Assembly: GCA_964467585.1 (NCBI GenBank) | Contig: CAYXRF010000001.1 | Span: 124,001-188,000, forward strand | DNA length: 64,000 nt | Source of the DNA: CALVLD01 sp964467585 | Lineage (GTDB): Bacteria > Bacillota > Clostridia > Christensenellales > CAG-138 | Reading direction: 5' to 3' | Shown: one piece after another, positions 44,001 to 50,820 of the stretch | Layout of the letters: each line of letters starts with the position of its first letter | Numbering within the stretch: position 1 is the first letter of the stretch | Program-made: the position numbers and the translations under genes | The notes under the pieces: generated by a model | Database searches by the model: none | Seen by the model: only the letters and a program-made list of their open reading frames with translations | Told to the model about the DNA's origin: nothing

Positions 44001-44640
44001 GCTTCGTACAGAAATCCGTGGATTGGGCGAGGTGAACACGGCGTCGATAGAGGATTATCGCAACGTTACCGAACGTCATGCGGAGCTTGACCGTCAGCTA
44101 AACGATCTGAAGCAGGCGGAGGCGGATCTTACGGAGATTATCAAGCGGCTGACTTCAACCATGCAGCGTGAGTTTGCCGAGCAATTCAAGCTTATCCGAG
44201 AAAACTTTGAACAAACGTTTTCCGAACTGTTTCTGGGCGGCAAGGCGGAGCTTAGACTATCCGATCCCGATGACATACTTAATTGCGATATAGAGATTAT
44301 TGCCCAGCCACCGGGCAAAAAGCTTCAGCTTTTGTCGCTGCTGTCCGGAGGCGAACAGGCGTTGACGGCAATCGCTTTGTTATTTGCAATACTCAAGCTC
44401 AAGCCCACGGCATTCTGCATACTTGACGAGATTGATACTTCACTTGACGAGGCGAATGTTGATAACTTTGCCGAGTATTTGAGAGAGTATTCAAAGGATA
44501 CTCAGTTTATTGTCATAACTCACCGAAAGGGATGTATGGCAGTATGTAATTCAATTTATGGTGTTTCAATGGAGGAGAAGGGCGTTTCGATGCTTGTATC
44601 CGCAAGATTTAACGATGACGACGCCGCAGAAACGGCATAA
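41062..44640 (+). CDS. smc: Chromosome segregation protein SMC
   Basis: SMC forms the bacterial condensin with ScpA and ScpB and compacts the chromosome. The 1192-residue length is normal. The N-terminal ATPase half has TKIEINGFKSFAKK and Walker A VGPNGCGKSNIADAF. Coiled coil runs to the hinge (about 510-680: LITVPKEYESAIEMALGSAL to GGSMTGGSMQKREFS). A second coil follows, then the C-terminal signature LLSGGEQALTAIALLFA and Walker B FCILDEIDTSLDEANV. I chose the ATG at 41062, one base after rnc stops, with a weak ribosome site. Confidence 0.98.
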   Translation: MQLTKIEINGFKSFAKKQELSFPMGITAIVGPNGCGKSNIADAFRFVLGEQSAKALRGKKVEDFIFGGTQKRRALSFCEVSLDFDNSDGKLLTPYSDVCITRRAFRSGESEYLINKASCRLKDIHELFRDTGIGKDGYSIIGQGKVADILSDKGTDRRTAFEEAAGVMKYRSRKDEAEKKLQSTQKNIVRLDDILSELEQRIEPLRTQSEKALSYFKLREELRDIDVNLFIYQYERSNERVVQLTDNIGQLTESIKESELTEKTIAGALTEDEENERRLSTAISEASQRLLSTTTEVESRAGEEKVLCERIASLEKESERLTASIADSDEKCSKLCLNAEQIRASAAEAARIASTVGEELSAAEEKLSACNAAIEAKEDELEHNKQSMMDAMNKLSDAKSRVSRLDEMKKSLLRRIDTIAAESEEVNQEGAKLEQEQHEYKSNLALINIEHDKHSSKRDAAINTVNKVNQELFANKQNERHLENERESLLSRQKVLTDLQSAHEGYYSSVKDLLRDADRDRSIGSIIEGVVAELITVPKEYESAIEMALGSALQNVIVPTEQDAKQVIEYLRKKNYGRATMLPISAMRSRTLPAEERSYTNVEGCYGVASDLVSFSPRYRGVIENLLGRVVIVRDIDVGIAINRNAHSSFRIATLKGDILNQGGSMTGGSMQKREFSLLGRGRELDELSSKIDSVKSSLADITTSTAKLTTKLEDASGVVDEISSVLRKLELQRASYVEKSDIVVKYIDKNHSHIERLSTELSQINDNIADIDAQINEASAMEHGLDTGSVSSGKDIRRIQSELHDMRDEYSRLNETFTALKVKQMANTKESAALENELSRVLKEAAAYRAEKAASASKRIEAENEMNSLSIKRTGMTDSIGADRHVVDMMTDEVRRLEAERAEKLKHIDEQRLRRDNCTAELDDMRERRHRAELTLSRLQIELDTLSQRIWNDYELTYENTVAFRRPIAVNVSHLRMDELRTEIRGLGEVNTASIEDYRNVTERHAELDRQLNDLKQAEADLTEIIKRLTSTMQREFAEQFKLIRENFEQTFSELFLGGKAELRLSDPDDILNCDIEIIAQPPGKKLQLLSLLSGGEQALTAIALLFAILKLKPTAFCILDEIDTSLDEANVDNFAEYLREYSKDTQFIVITHRKGCMAVCNSIYGVSMEEKGVSMLVSARFNDDDAAETA

Positions 44641-44651
44641 AGGAGACTACC

Positions 44652-45563
44652 ATGGAAAAAAAGCCAAACCTTTTTACCCGATTAAAGCAGGGACTGCAAA
44701 AAACTCGTGATACATTGCTTAACGCAATATTTCGCAGTGACGAACGTATAAATGATGAGTTCTATGAGGAACTTGAGGACGCCATGATAATGGCGGATAT
44801 GGGATACAACACAACGGAACGGCTGCTCACAAGCCTGCGGAAAGCTATTAAAGACAACAAGCTGGGCACACGCGCAGAGGCAAAGGAAGCGCTTATCGGG
44901 ATACTTGCGGACTATATGCAGGCTGATGTTGAATTTTTGCCCAAAGGCAATAAGGACGTTATACTGATAGTCGGTGTGAACGGCGTTGGCAAAACAACTT
45001 CGATAGGCAAGCTTGCCGCGCTGTACAAGTCTGAAGGTCGATTGCCTATGCTTGCCGCCGCGGATACTTTCCGTGCGGCAGCGGCTGAACAGCTGACCGT
45101 ATGGGCAGAGCGTGCGGATGTGCCGATAATTAAGCATGGTGAAGGCGCTGACCCTGCGGCAGTCGTGTATGACGCGATCGCCGCATTCAAAGCGCGCGGA
45201 CGCGACTTGCTTATCTGTGACACAGCGGGAAGACTTCATAATAAAAAGAATCTTATGAGCGAGCTTTCAAAGATGCGGCGCGTCATTGAAAAAGAAATTC
45301 CGGAAGCGAATGTTGAGGTGTTGCTTGTTCTTGACGCGACAACGGGGCAGAATGCAATCAATCAAGCCAAGGTGTTTGGCGAAAGCTGCGGACTGACCGG
45401 CATAATCCTCACCAAGCTTGACGGCACGGCAAAGGGCGGAGTTGTAGTAGCCGTCAAAGCAGAGCTCGGATTGCCGGTACGTTTCATCGGCGTTGGCGAG
45501 GGCATAGATGATCTTCAAGTGTTTGAGCCACGCGCATTTGCAGAGGCTTTGCTCTCGGCGTGA
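44652..45563 (+). CDS. ftsY: Signal recognition particle receptor FtsY
   Basis: FtsY is the membrane-docking GTPase for SRP. It has 303 residues, the short Firmicute form without a long acidic N terminus. Motifs: NG domain with VGVNGVGKTTSIGKLA, ADTFRAAAAEQL, CDTAGRLHNKKNLMSELSKM and TKLDGTAKGGVVVAV. AAAGGAG lies before the ATG. It ends the plsX-acpP-rnc-smc-ftsY run. Its partner ffh is on the other strand in a separate operon. Confidence 0.97.
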   Translation: MEKKPNLFTRLKQGLQKTRDTLLNAIFRSDERINDEFYEELEDAMIMADMGYNTTERLLTSLRKAIKDNKLGTRAEAKEALIGILADYMQADVEFLPKGNKDVILIVGVNGVGKTTSIGKLAALYKSEGRLPMLAAADTFRAAAAEQLTVWAERADVPIIKHGEGADPAAVVYDAIAAFKARGRDLLICDTAGRLHNKKNLMSELSKMRRVIEKEIPEANVEVLLVLDATTGQNAINQAKVFGESCGLTGIILTKLDGTAKGGVVVAVKAELGLPVRFIGVGEGIDDLQVFEPRAFAEALLSA

Positions 45564-45573
45564 GGAGAGGATT

Positions 45574-45767
45574 GTGGTTATTGCTATTTTCGGTGAAAGC
45601 TGCACAGGCAAATCCACTATAGCCGAGCGGCTTAAAAACAACATAAACGCAACGGTTTATACGGGCGGAGATTATTTGCGGCTTGCAAAAAACGAGACGG
45701 ACGCTAAAAAATATTTATCGCTGCCCTTGAAGAATGTGCGCAATCGGACAAGAACATTATTTATGTA
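45574..45767 (+). pseudogene. Broken P-loop kinase gene
   Basis: A GTG at 45574 (GAGGAGAGG before it) opens VIAIFGESCTGKSTIAERL, a P-loop nucleotide kinase, followed by TVYTGGDYLRLAKNETDAKK. After about 45709 the frame shifts by one lost base: the expected continuation IAALEECAQSDKNIIYV lies in another frame. At 45766-45768 similarity to a kinase ends and a membrane protein fragment begins. The kinase of this type normally has about 130-160 residues; the second half is gone. It is a pseudogene, probably broken by the element that follows. Confidence 0.75.
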
Positions 45768-45965
45768 GCATTCGTAATTATTTGGGGAATATCCGCTATT
45801 ATTGGTACGTTTATTGCCGTTTATGTATTAGCGGCTCGATATGCGAACAGAAACGGAACGAGAAAAGAAAGAACGGTTCGCAGGAGAAGGCGAACCTATG
45901 ATGACGGATTTGGGAAATATACGGTCAACATAACAGATACAGAATATGTAGACGTATCGAAGTAA
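45768..45965 (+). pseudogene. Truncated fragment of a small membrane protein
   Basis: The frame in line with the shifted kinase continues without a start codon into AFVIIWGISAIIGTFIAVYV, a membrane segment, then a very basic stretch (RKERTVRRRRRTYDD) and a polar tail ending DTEYVDVSK. Its N terminus is missing. It lies upstream of a terminator and the XhlA-like/holin genes and is probably the cut edge of a phage-derived segment. No family was recognised. Confidence 0.55.
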
Positions 45966-46009
45966 AATGTTTAGGCGCACATAATCGGGTGTGCGTGAAC
46001 AGCCAACCG

Positions 46010-46042
46010 GGGCTACTCTATTTGGGTAGCCCTTTTTCTTTT
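46010..46042 (+). terminator. Terminator before the phage lysis genes
   Basis: GGGCTAC and GTAGCCC form a 7-pair stem around a 9-base loop, followed by TTTTTCTTTT. The ribosome site of the next gene begins within the same stretch. Confidence 0.85.
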
Positions 46043-46053
46043 GGAGGTGTGAA

Positions 46054-46419
46054 ATGAACGATAATCTTATCTCAAAAATTTTGGCGAAAATAAAAAAGGC
46101 TCCCGCCGAAATAACAGCCTACGAAGACCTGTTCGCTCTCTGCCGCAGCATTGAGCCGGAAGACTTTAAGCTTGCACACGAGACTAGCCGAATGAGTACA
46201 GAGGTTATTGTAGCGGCAATAGCTTTTGCCGGAACCGCCGTAGGATCCTTGGGGGGCATTTTGGCGGCAAACAAGCTCGTAAACTTCCGGCTGAAAGCTT
46301 TGGAGGAAAAGGTCAACAAGCATAATAACCTTGTTGAAAGAATGGTCGTTGTCGAACAGCGGTGCAAGAGCAATCAGCACCGACTTGACGAGATAGAAAA
46401 CAAAATAGAGAGGAGCTAA
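46054..46419 (+). CDS. Phage XhlA/hemolysin-like membrane protein
   Basis: 121 residues. The N-terminal third is soluble (SKILAKIKKAPAEITAYEDL). A membrane segment lies at about residues 52-72 (VIVAAIAFAGTAVGSLGGIL). The rest is a charged coiled coil (LKALEEKVNKHNNLVERMVV to KIERS). The pattern matches short XhlA-like proteins that lie just before holins in Clostridia phages. GGAGGTG lies before the ATG. It overlaps no other gene and ends 5 bases before the holin. Confidence 0.7.
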   Translation: MNDNLISKILAKIKKAPAEITAYEDLFALCRSIEPEDFKLAHETSRMSTEVIVAAIAFAGTAVGSLGGILAANKLVNFRLKALEEKVNKHNNLVERMVVVEQRCKSNQHRLDEIENKIERS

Positions 46420-46424
46420 TCACT

Positions 46425-46682
46425 ATGAAGATTTTTACTAAGGAATGGTTTAAGGCAGCGGGGATCCGCGCTCTCCGAACTTTCGCACAGGCGGCTATCG
46501 CGGCTTGCGGTACATCGGCTCTCTTGTCCGACGTAAACTGGCTGTCGGTACTGTCGATTGCGGGGCTTGCGGCTCTGCTCTCGATATTGACGAGCCTTGC
46601 CGGACTCCCCGAAGTTCCCGCGCAGAACATGGACGAGACCGAAGTTACAGTTTATGAGAAGCCTCCCGACGAGGAGGAATAA
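46425..46682 (+). CDS. Phage holin
   Basis: 85 residues, with two hydrophobic segments (about 13-30 and 38-60) and a charged acidic tail (YEKPPDEEE). KEWFKAAGIRALRTFAQAA at the N terminus and SIAGLAALLSILTSLAGLPE in the middle match r1t-type phage holins. Holins form pores that release endolysin; no endolysin gene is present beside it. GAGGAG lies 9 bases before the ATG. It is probably a leftover of a prophage lysis cassette. Confidence 0.8.
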   Translation: MKIFTKEWFKAAGIRALRTFAQAAIAACGTSALLSDVNWLSVLSIAGLAALLSILTSLAGLPEVPAQNMDETEVTVYEKPPDEEE

Positions 46683-46690
46683 TAAGAAAA

Positions 46691-46722
46691 TGGCAGGGGG
46701 CTTTATGCCCTCTGCCTAAGCT
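46691..46722 (+). terminator. Terminator after the holin
   Basis: GGCAGGGGGC and GCCCTCTGCC form a 10-pair stem with one wobble and a 5-base loop, then TAAGCTTT. Confidence 0.75.
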
Positions 46723-46765
46723 TTATGGTATGCCCGAAAACCGCTTGGTTCGGATAATACCGTAA

Positions 46766-46841
46766 TGGTGGAGCATAGGAGATTCGAACTCCTGACCTCA
46801 ACATTGCGAACGTTGCGCGCTACCAACTGTGCTAATGCCCC
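46766..46841 (-). tRNA. tRNA-Ala, anticodon CGC, with encoded CCA
   Basis: On the minus strand the 76-base gene folds into a full cloverleaf. The acceptor stem GGGGCAT pairs with ATGCTCC and contains G3-U70, the alanine identity pair. The anticodon loop is TTCGCAA (anticodon CGC). The T arm is AGGAG-TTCGAAT-CTCCT, and CCA is encoded at the 3' end. One D-stem pair is A-C instead of a Watson-Crick pair. Phage-like genes lie directly beyond its 3' end. Confidence 0.92.
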
Positions 46842-46853
46842 ACGACATGGCGT

Positions 46854-46882
46854 ATTATACTTCAACATCCCCAACAATGCAA
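46854..46882 (-). promoter_or_regulatory. Promoter of the tRNA-Ala gene
   Basis: On the minus strand TTGCAT (46882-46877), 17 bases, TATAAT (46859-46854). The tRNA 5' end is 12 bases after the -10. Confidence 0.8.
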
Positions 46883-47042
46883 GTGGTTTTTTTATATATC
46901 ATTAAGCGACAACTAAATATAACATGTGCAACACAAAGAGATTTAAGCACGACCAGATGCTGCAAGCAATAATGCGCGTACAACATGTGCGATAACAATA
47001 ATTTAGCACATATGACGCACAAGCTGCCATATTAAAAAGCAC
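46883..47042. other. Spacer between tRNA-Ala and the DUF1292 gene
   Basis: No gene is visible. AACATGTGC occurs twice about 70 bases apart; I attach no meaning to it. Confidence 0.4.
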
Positions 47043-47076
47043 AAAAACATGGGCGCATCATTTAAGATACGCCCAT
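47043..47076 (-). terminator. Terminator of the DUF1292 gene
   Basis: On the minus strand ATGGGCG-ATC and GAT-CGCCCAT form a stem of about 10 pairs with a 6-base loop, then GTTTTTG. Confidence 0.85.
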
Positions 47077-47091
47077 ATTTGAAGTGCAAAT

Positions 47092-47436
47092 TTATTTATC
47101 GTCGTGCTTGCCGCAATTACAGCCCTCATCGCCGCAGTCGCAGCCATCGTCGCAGCAGCATTCTTCTGAGAGAAGCTGCTCGGCAAGCTGAATAAGGGCC
47201 TCCATATCGGAGTCTTCGGGGGATACGAACTCCTCAGTATCCTCCGCCTCATTGACGATTATGCGCATAATGTAGAGTGAGCCATCGTCGTCTTCGCCCT
47301 CACCCTCGGGGGCTTCGCTGCAGTCGGCGAGAATTGCATACTCGTTACCCTCATAATCAAAATAACGAATAACATCCAACTCAAACTCGTTGCCATCATC
47401 GTCGGTAAAAACGACATAGTCGCGTTCGTTTTCCAT
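47092..47436 (-). CDS. DUF1292 protein with a cysteine-rich tail
   Basis: 114 residues. Residues about 6-85 match the small, acidic DUF1292 family (VVFTDDDGNEFELDVIRYFD then YAILAD and DDDGSLYIMRII). The last 20 residues hold seven cysteines and a histidine (CCCDDGCDCGDEGCNCGKH), unlike most members. The tail could bind metal. The protein is strongly acidic and has no signal peptide. AAAGGAG lies before the ATG, and a promoter with a TACAAT -10 further up. Function of the family is unknown. Confidence 0.85.
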   Translation of the reverse strand: MENERDYVVFTDDDGNEFELDVIRYFDYEGNEYAILADCSEAPEGEGEDDDGSLYIMRIIVNEAEDTEEFVSPEDSDMEALIQLAEQLLSEECCCDDGCDCGDEGCNCGKHDDK

Positions 47437-47477
47437 AAAAATGTTGAACTCCTTTCAAACATCATCGTGTTGGTATG

Positions 47478-47506
47478 ATTGTACAGCATTGTTGCGCAAA
47501 AAGCAA
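47478..47506 (-). promoter_or_regulatory. Promoter of the DUF1292 gene
   Basis: On the minus strand TTGCTT (47506-47501), 17 bases, TACAAT (47483-47478). It is a moderate match. Confidence 0.55.
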
Positions 47507-47592
47507 TATCGAATTATTCATTTAATTGTCGAGACGAATGTTGTCTTCGGGTTGATTGACTGAATCAACGATTCGAATAATCGAACGAGGGA

Positions 47593-48849
47593 TCAGCCAA
47601 CATTGTTTGTTATGCTTACGAAAAGAACCGTACCCGTTTCAATATGATAGATAACGGTTGCATAGGGGCGGTTGCATTCCATATAAAAAGCGGGAGCGTA
47701 AAGCCCTTTTTCAACAGTTACAGCGCTTGCTGCTGCGGCAGTCGTGCCTGATTCGCTCATTGTAAGCGTTGCGCCCTGAAGAATCTGACCTATCGTTGCT
47801 CCACCGTTTACCAAAGCGGTAAAGTTGCCGTTCATTGCGTCCTCAAGACCGAGCCGCTCAAGCATTGACATAAAATCGGTTGTCGTGCTGATATTGAGCT
47901 TGGGCATAGATATATATCCGGGAGCCTCAACGCATTCATCCCAACGCCCGATAAGCTGACTTGCGGCGTACTGAGGAGTGCAGCCCTTTTCGGGCAGAAT
48001 AAGCGCCATGGCATATTCGCCTCCGTTATAAGGAATTATCGCCATCTGCCCGCAGTCAAACTGATTGTAAGCATATTTGCTGTTGGATGTTATCATACCT
48101 ATCTGTTGAACGCCGTTAACGCCGTTGAAGTCGGAAAGCTCACGATACGATTGGAAGGGAGTCTCCCAGTCTAAATCAAGGGTCAAGGATGAAGCAAGAA
48201 CCACACAGGTGTTGGAGCTTATCTCCTTGAAAAGCTCGGGAATCAAGCCGTTGGTACTGCTGCTTATCCAATTGTTGATATCTTCAAGGGCCTTTTCGGG
48301 ATTTGAAAAATCCACAGTCCCGACAGCTGCACGATAATAGTCTGCAACCAACTCGGCATAGGAGCTGTTTATCTGCAATTCATCGTCTGCAATCACGGCA
48401 GACGACAACCCAATGCTGCGGCTGCTGTTCAACATAGACATCAAAGCATATGCGTTGCTGTTGATATCATCGCGTGTCTGTCCCGGACAGATAACGCTCA
48501 TAATTGCGTTCATCGTGTCTGCATCGCCGCCGTTTGCCGCAAGCTGAAGGGCAACGCGTATAGATAGCGGAGAGATAACGCCGGACCAATCTTCATCCAA
48601 TGCGTTAATTACAGAAACAGCAAAAGTATTATCTGATTGGGAATAGCTGTCGGTGATTGCGCCAACTCCATGAGTTGCTCCCAAGGAGTGCAAAGCAATC
48701 GCAACGGATTCTCCCTGACGATTGATATAGGCAGACTCGGTTTCGTTATTATCTGACGGAATAACGGTATCATCAACCTTTGCACAGCCAAAGGCGGCCA
48801 TGCATAAAACGATTGAAATGATAAATGACAGAACCCTTTTTACGTTCAT
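47593..48849 (-). CDS. Lipoprotein serpin
   Basis: 418 residues. The signal peptide ends in the lipobox MAAFGC, so the protein is lipidated and sits outside the membrane. A 45-residue linker follows, then a full serpin fold. NTFAVSVINALDEDWSGVIS and SPLSIRVALQLAANG open it, and INNWISSSTNGLIPELF is the family motif. The hinge SESGTTAAAASAV has small residues, as in inhibitory serpins. FYMECNRPYATVIYHIE is near the end. By comparison with human antitrypsin the P1 residue falls near EKGLY. It would inhibit a serine or cysteine peptidase by a trap mechanism; the target is unknown. The ATG at 48855 is an alternative start. Confidence 0.9.
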   Translation of the reverse strand: MNVKRVLSFIISIVLCMAAFGCAKVDDTVIPSDNNETESAYINRQGESVAIALHSLGATHGVGAITDSYSQSDNTFAVSVINALDEDWSGVISPLSIRVALQLAANGGDADTMNAIMSVICPGQTRDDINSNAYALMSMLNSSRSIGLSSAVIADDELQINSSYAELVADYYRAAVGTVDFSNPEKALEDINNWISSSTNGLIPELFKEISSNTCVVLASSLTLDLDWETPFQSYRELSDFNGVNGVQQIGMITSNSKYAYNQFDCGQMAIIPYNGGEYAMALILPEKGCTPQYAASQLIGRWDECVEAPGYISMPKLNISTTTDFMSMLERLGLEDAMNGNFTALVNGGATIGQILQGATLTMSESGTTAAAASAVTVEKGLYAPAFYMECNRPYATVIYHIETGTVLFVSITNNVG

Positions 48850-48951
48850 CTTCATAATCTCCTTAGCAGAAATAAATCAAACGGTGCAAGCCCATTCTAC
48901 ACAATAAACGCAGAAAATACAATATGGGTTCCCTTTTTACTCAAAAAAAGC

Positions 48952-48957
48952 TATAAT
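48952..48957 (+). promoter_or_regulatory. -10 element directly before uvrC
   Basis: TATAAT (48952-48957) with the uvrC ATG only 6 bases downstream. No good -35 is seen at 17 bases (TTCCCT). Confidence 0.5.
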
Positions 48958-48963
48958 AGCGAT

Positions 48964-50820
48964 ATGAACGATATGATTGCGGACAAACTGAAGCTGCTGC
49001 CTGATAAACCGGGGGTGTACAGAATGTATAATGCCCTTGGAGAGATTATTTATGTGGGCAAGGCGATAAACCTCAAGAATAGGGTAAGACAATACTTTCA
49101 GTCATCAAAGACAATGGCGCCAAAGGTTGCGGCGATGGTATCAAACATCGCCGACTTCGAATTCACCATAACAGCTTCAGAGGCAGAAGCACTTAATTTA
49201 GAGTGCAACATGATAAAACAAAATCGTCCTCGCTATAATGTGTTGTTAAAGGACGATAAGCATTTTCCGTATGTGCGGATTGACTTTACAAAGGAGTTTC
49301 CGAGACCGGAGGTAGTAAGACGAGTTAAACGTGACGGCGCAAGATATTTCGGCCCATATCTGTCGGGTGTGGCACTTCGTGACGCAATGACGGCAATACG
49401 AGAACACTTTCCCATTCGTCATTGCAAAAAAGATATCGCAAAGGCAATCGCACGTCGTGAGCGTCCTTGCCTTATGTATCACGTCGGCAAATGCTGTGCG
49501 CCATGTACAGGAAATGTCACCCGTGAAGAATATCACGCTTATCTCAACGAAATAGCTTCCTTTTTGCAGGGACATTGCAAACCATATACGGACGAACTGA
49601 AAGTACGAATGACGGAAGCGGCGGAGAATATGGAGTTTGAGCGTGCGGCAATGCTGCGCGATCGAATACGTGCAATGGAGACCCTTGCAGAAAAGCAGCG
49701 GGCTGCCACAACCGCTATAAACAGCTATGATGTATTTGCGTTTGCAAGCGATGAAGACAACGCATTGGTATACGGAATGCTTATGCGCGATGGCAATGTT
49801 GTGGGCGCAGACAGCTATTTTGTGAGCGCAAACGGAGAGACAGAGAGCGAGATAATGTCCTCGTTTATTACGCAATTTTATGTTGACGCAGGTTTCATGC
49901 CAAGCGAGATAGTGTGCAGATGTATGCCTGACGATGAAGAAACGCTGTCAATTTGGCTGCGTGAGCAAAGCGGGCATTCTGTCAAACTGACGTGTCCTAA
50001 ACGTGGGGAGAAGAAGCAGCTCACAGAGCTTGCCTACATGAACGGAACCGAGGCGCTCAAGCGCAAACAGGAGCTTAATCATCGTGAATGGGAGCGTGAC
50101 GAGGGTGCGCTTGCGGAGCTGTCACAGATTGTGGGAATGGATTCCATACCAACACGGATGGAATGCTTTGATAACTCTCATTTTCAGGGAAGGGATGCCG
50201 TGGGATCAATGGTTGTATTCATTAACGGAAAGCCTCAAAAGGAGCTTTACAGACGTTTTCGCACAAAGCAGAACGTTGACGGCGATGATTGTGCTGCCAT
50301 GCGAGAGCATCTTGTGCGCAGATTTGAACGTGCGGCACAGGGCGATGCAAGGTTTGCGGAGCCGCCTGATCTGCTTATTGTTGACGGCGGCAGGGCGCAG
50401 CTCAATGTTGCTTTAGAGGTTTTGGATGAATTCGGGCTAGCATACATACCTGCAATAGGGCTTGCGGAGCAAAATGAGGAGATAATATTGCCGGATAGGG
50501 ACGACCCGATTGCTTTGCCCAAAAGCTCAAGCGTACTTCATCTGCTGCAGCGAATAAGGGATGAGGCACATCGCTTTGCTATAACATATCACAGAAGCAT
50601 GCGCTCAAAAACAGCATTATATTCCGTGCTGCAAAGCGTACCGGGTGTCGGTGAAAAGAGGCGCAGAGCGTTGTTTGACAGATTTCTTACAATAGACGCC
50701 ATTAAGGCGGCGTCTGTGGACGAGCTGCGGAGCGCACAGGGCATGAATATCACGTCCGCACAGTCGGTATATGATTTTTTTCACAAAAGCAAAGATGAAA
50801 GTGAGAACGACAATGTTTAA
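48964..50820 (+). CDS. uvrC: Excinuclease ABC subunit C
   Basis: UvrC makes both cuts in nucleotide excision repair. It has 618 residues. The N-terminal GIY-YIG nuclease reads LPDKPGVYRMYNALGEIIYV with VGKAINLKNRV. A UVR motif follows (MEFERAAMLRDRIRAMETL). The C-terminal RNase H-like nuclease has ECFDNSHFQGRDAVGSMVVF and LLIVDGGRAQLN. A helix-hairpin-helix pair ends it (LQSVPGVGEKRRRALFDRF). No ribosome site precedes the ATG, and a -10 lies 6 bases away. UvrA and UvrB are not in the window. Confidence 0.97.
   Translation: MNDMIADKLKLLPDKPGVYRMYNALGEIIYVGKAINLKNRVRQYFQSSKTMAPKVAAMVSNIADFEFTITASEAEALNLECNMIKQNRPRYNVLLKDDKHFPYVRIDFTKEFPRPEVVRRVKRDGARYFGPYLSGVALRDAMTAIREHFPIRHCKKDIAKAIARRERPCLMYHVGKCCAPCTGNVTREEYHAYLNEIASFLQGHCKPYTDELKVRMTEAAENMEFERAAMLRDRIRAMETLAEKQRAATTAINSYDVFAFASDEDNALVYGMLMRDGNVVGADSYFVSANGETESEIMSSFITQFYVDAGFMPSEIVCRCMPDDEETLSIWLREQSGHSVKLTCPKRGEKKQLTELAYMNGTEALKRKQELNHREWERDEGALAELSQIVGMDSIPTRMECFDNSHFQGRDAVGSMVVFINGKPQKELYRRFRTKQNVDGDDCAAMREHLVRRFERAAQGDARFAEPPDLLIVDGGRAQLNVALEVLDEFGLAYIPAIGLAEQNEEIILPDRDDPIALPKSSSVLHLLQRIRDEAHRFAITYHRSMRSKTALYSVLQSVPGVGEKRRRALFDRFLTIDAIKAASVDELRSAQGMNITSAQSVYDFFHKSKDESENDNV

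Noticed and set aside
45507..45768. 86-residue kinase starting at 45508
   Set aside because: Its first 22 residues are inside ftsY in another frame and not kinase-like. The GTG at 45574 with a ribosome site is the real start, and the gene is broken.
46922..46991. AACATGTGC repeats as attachment site or small CRISPR-like array
   Set aside because: Only two copies, with no equal spacing and no nearby cas genes.
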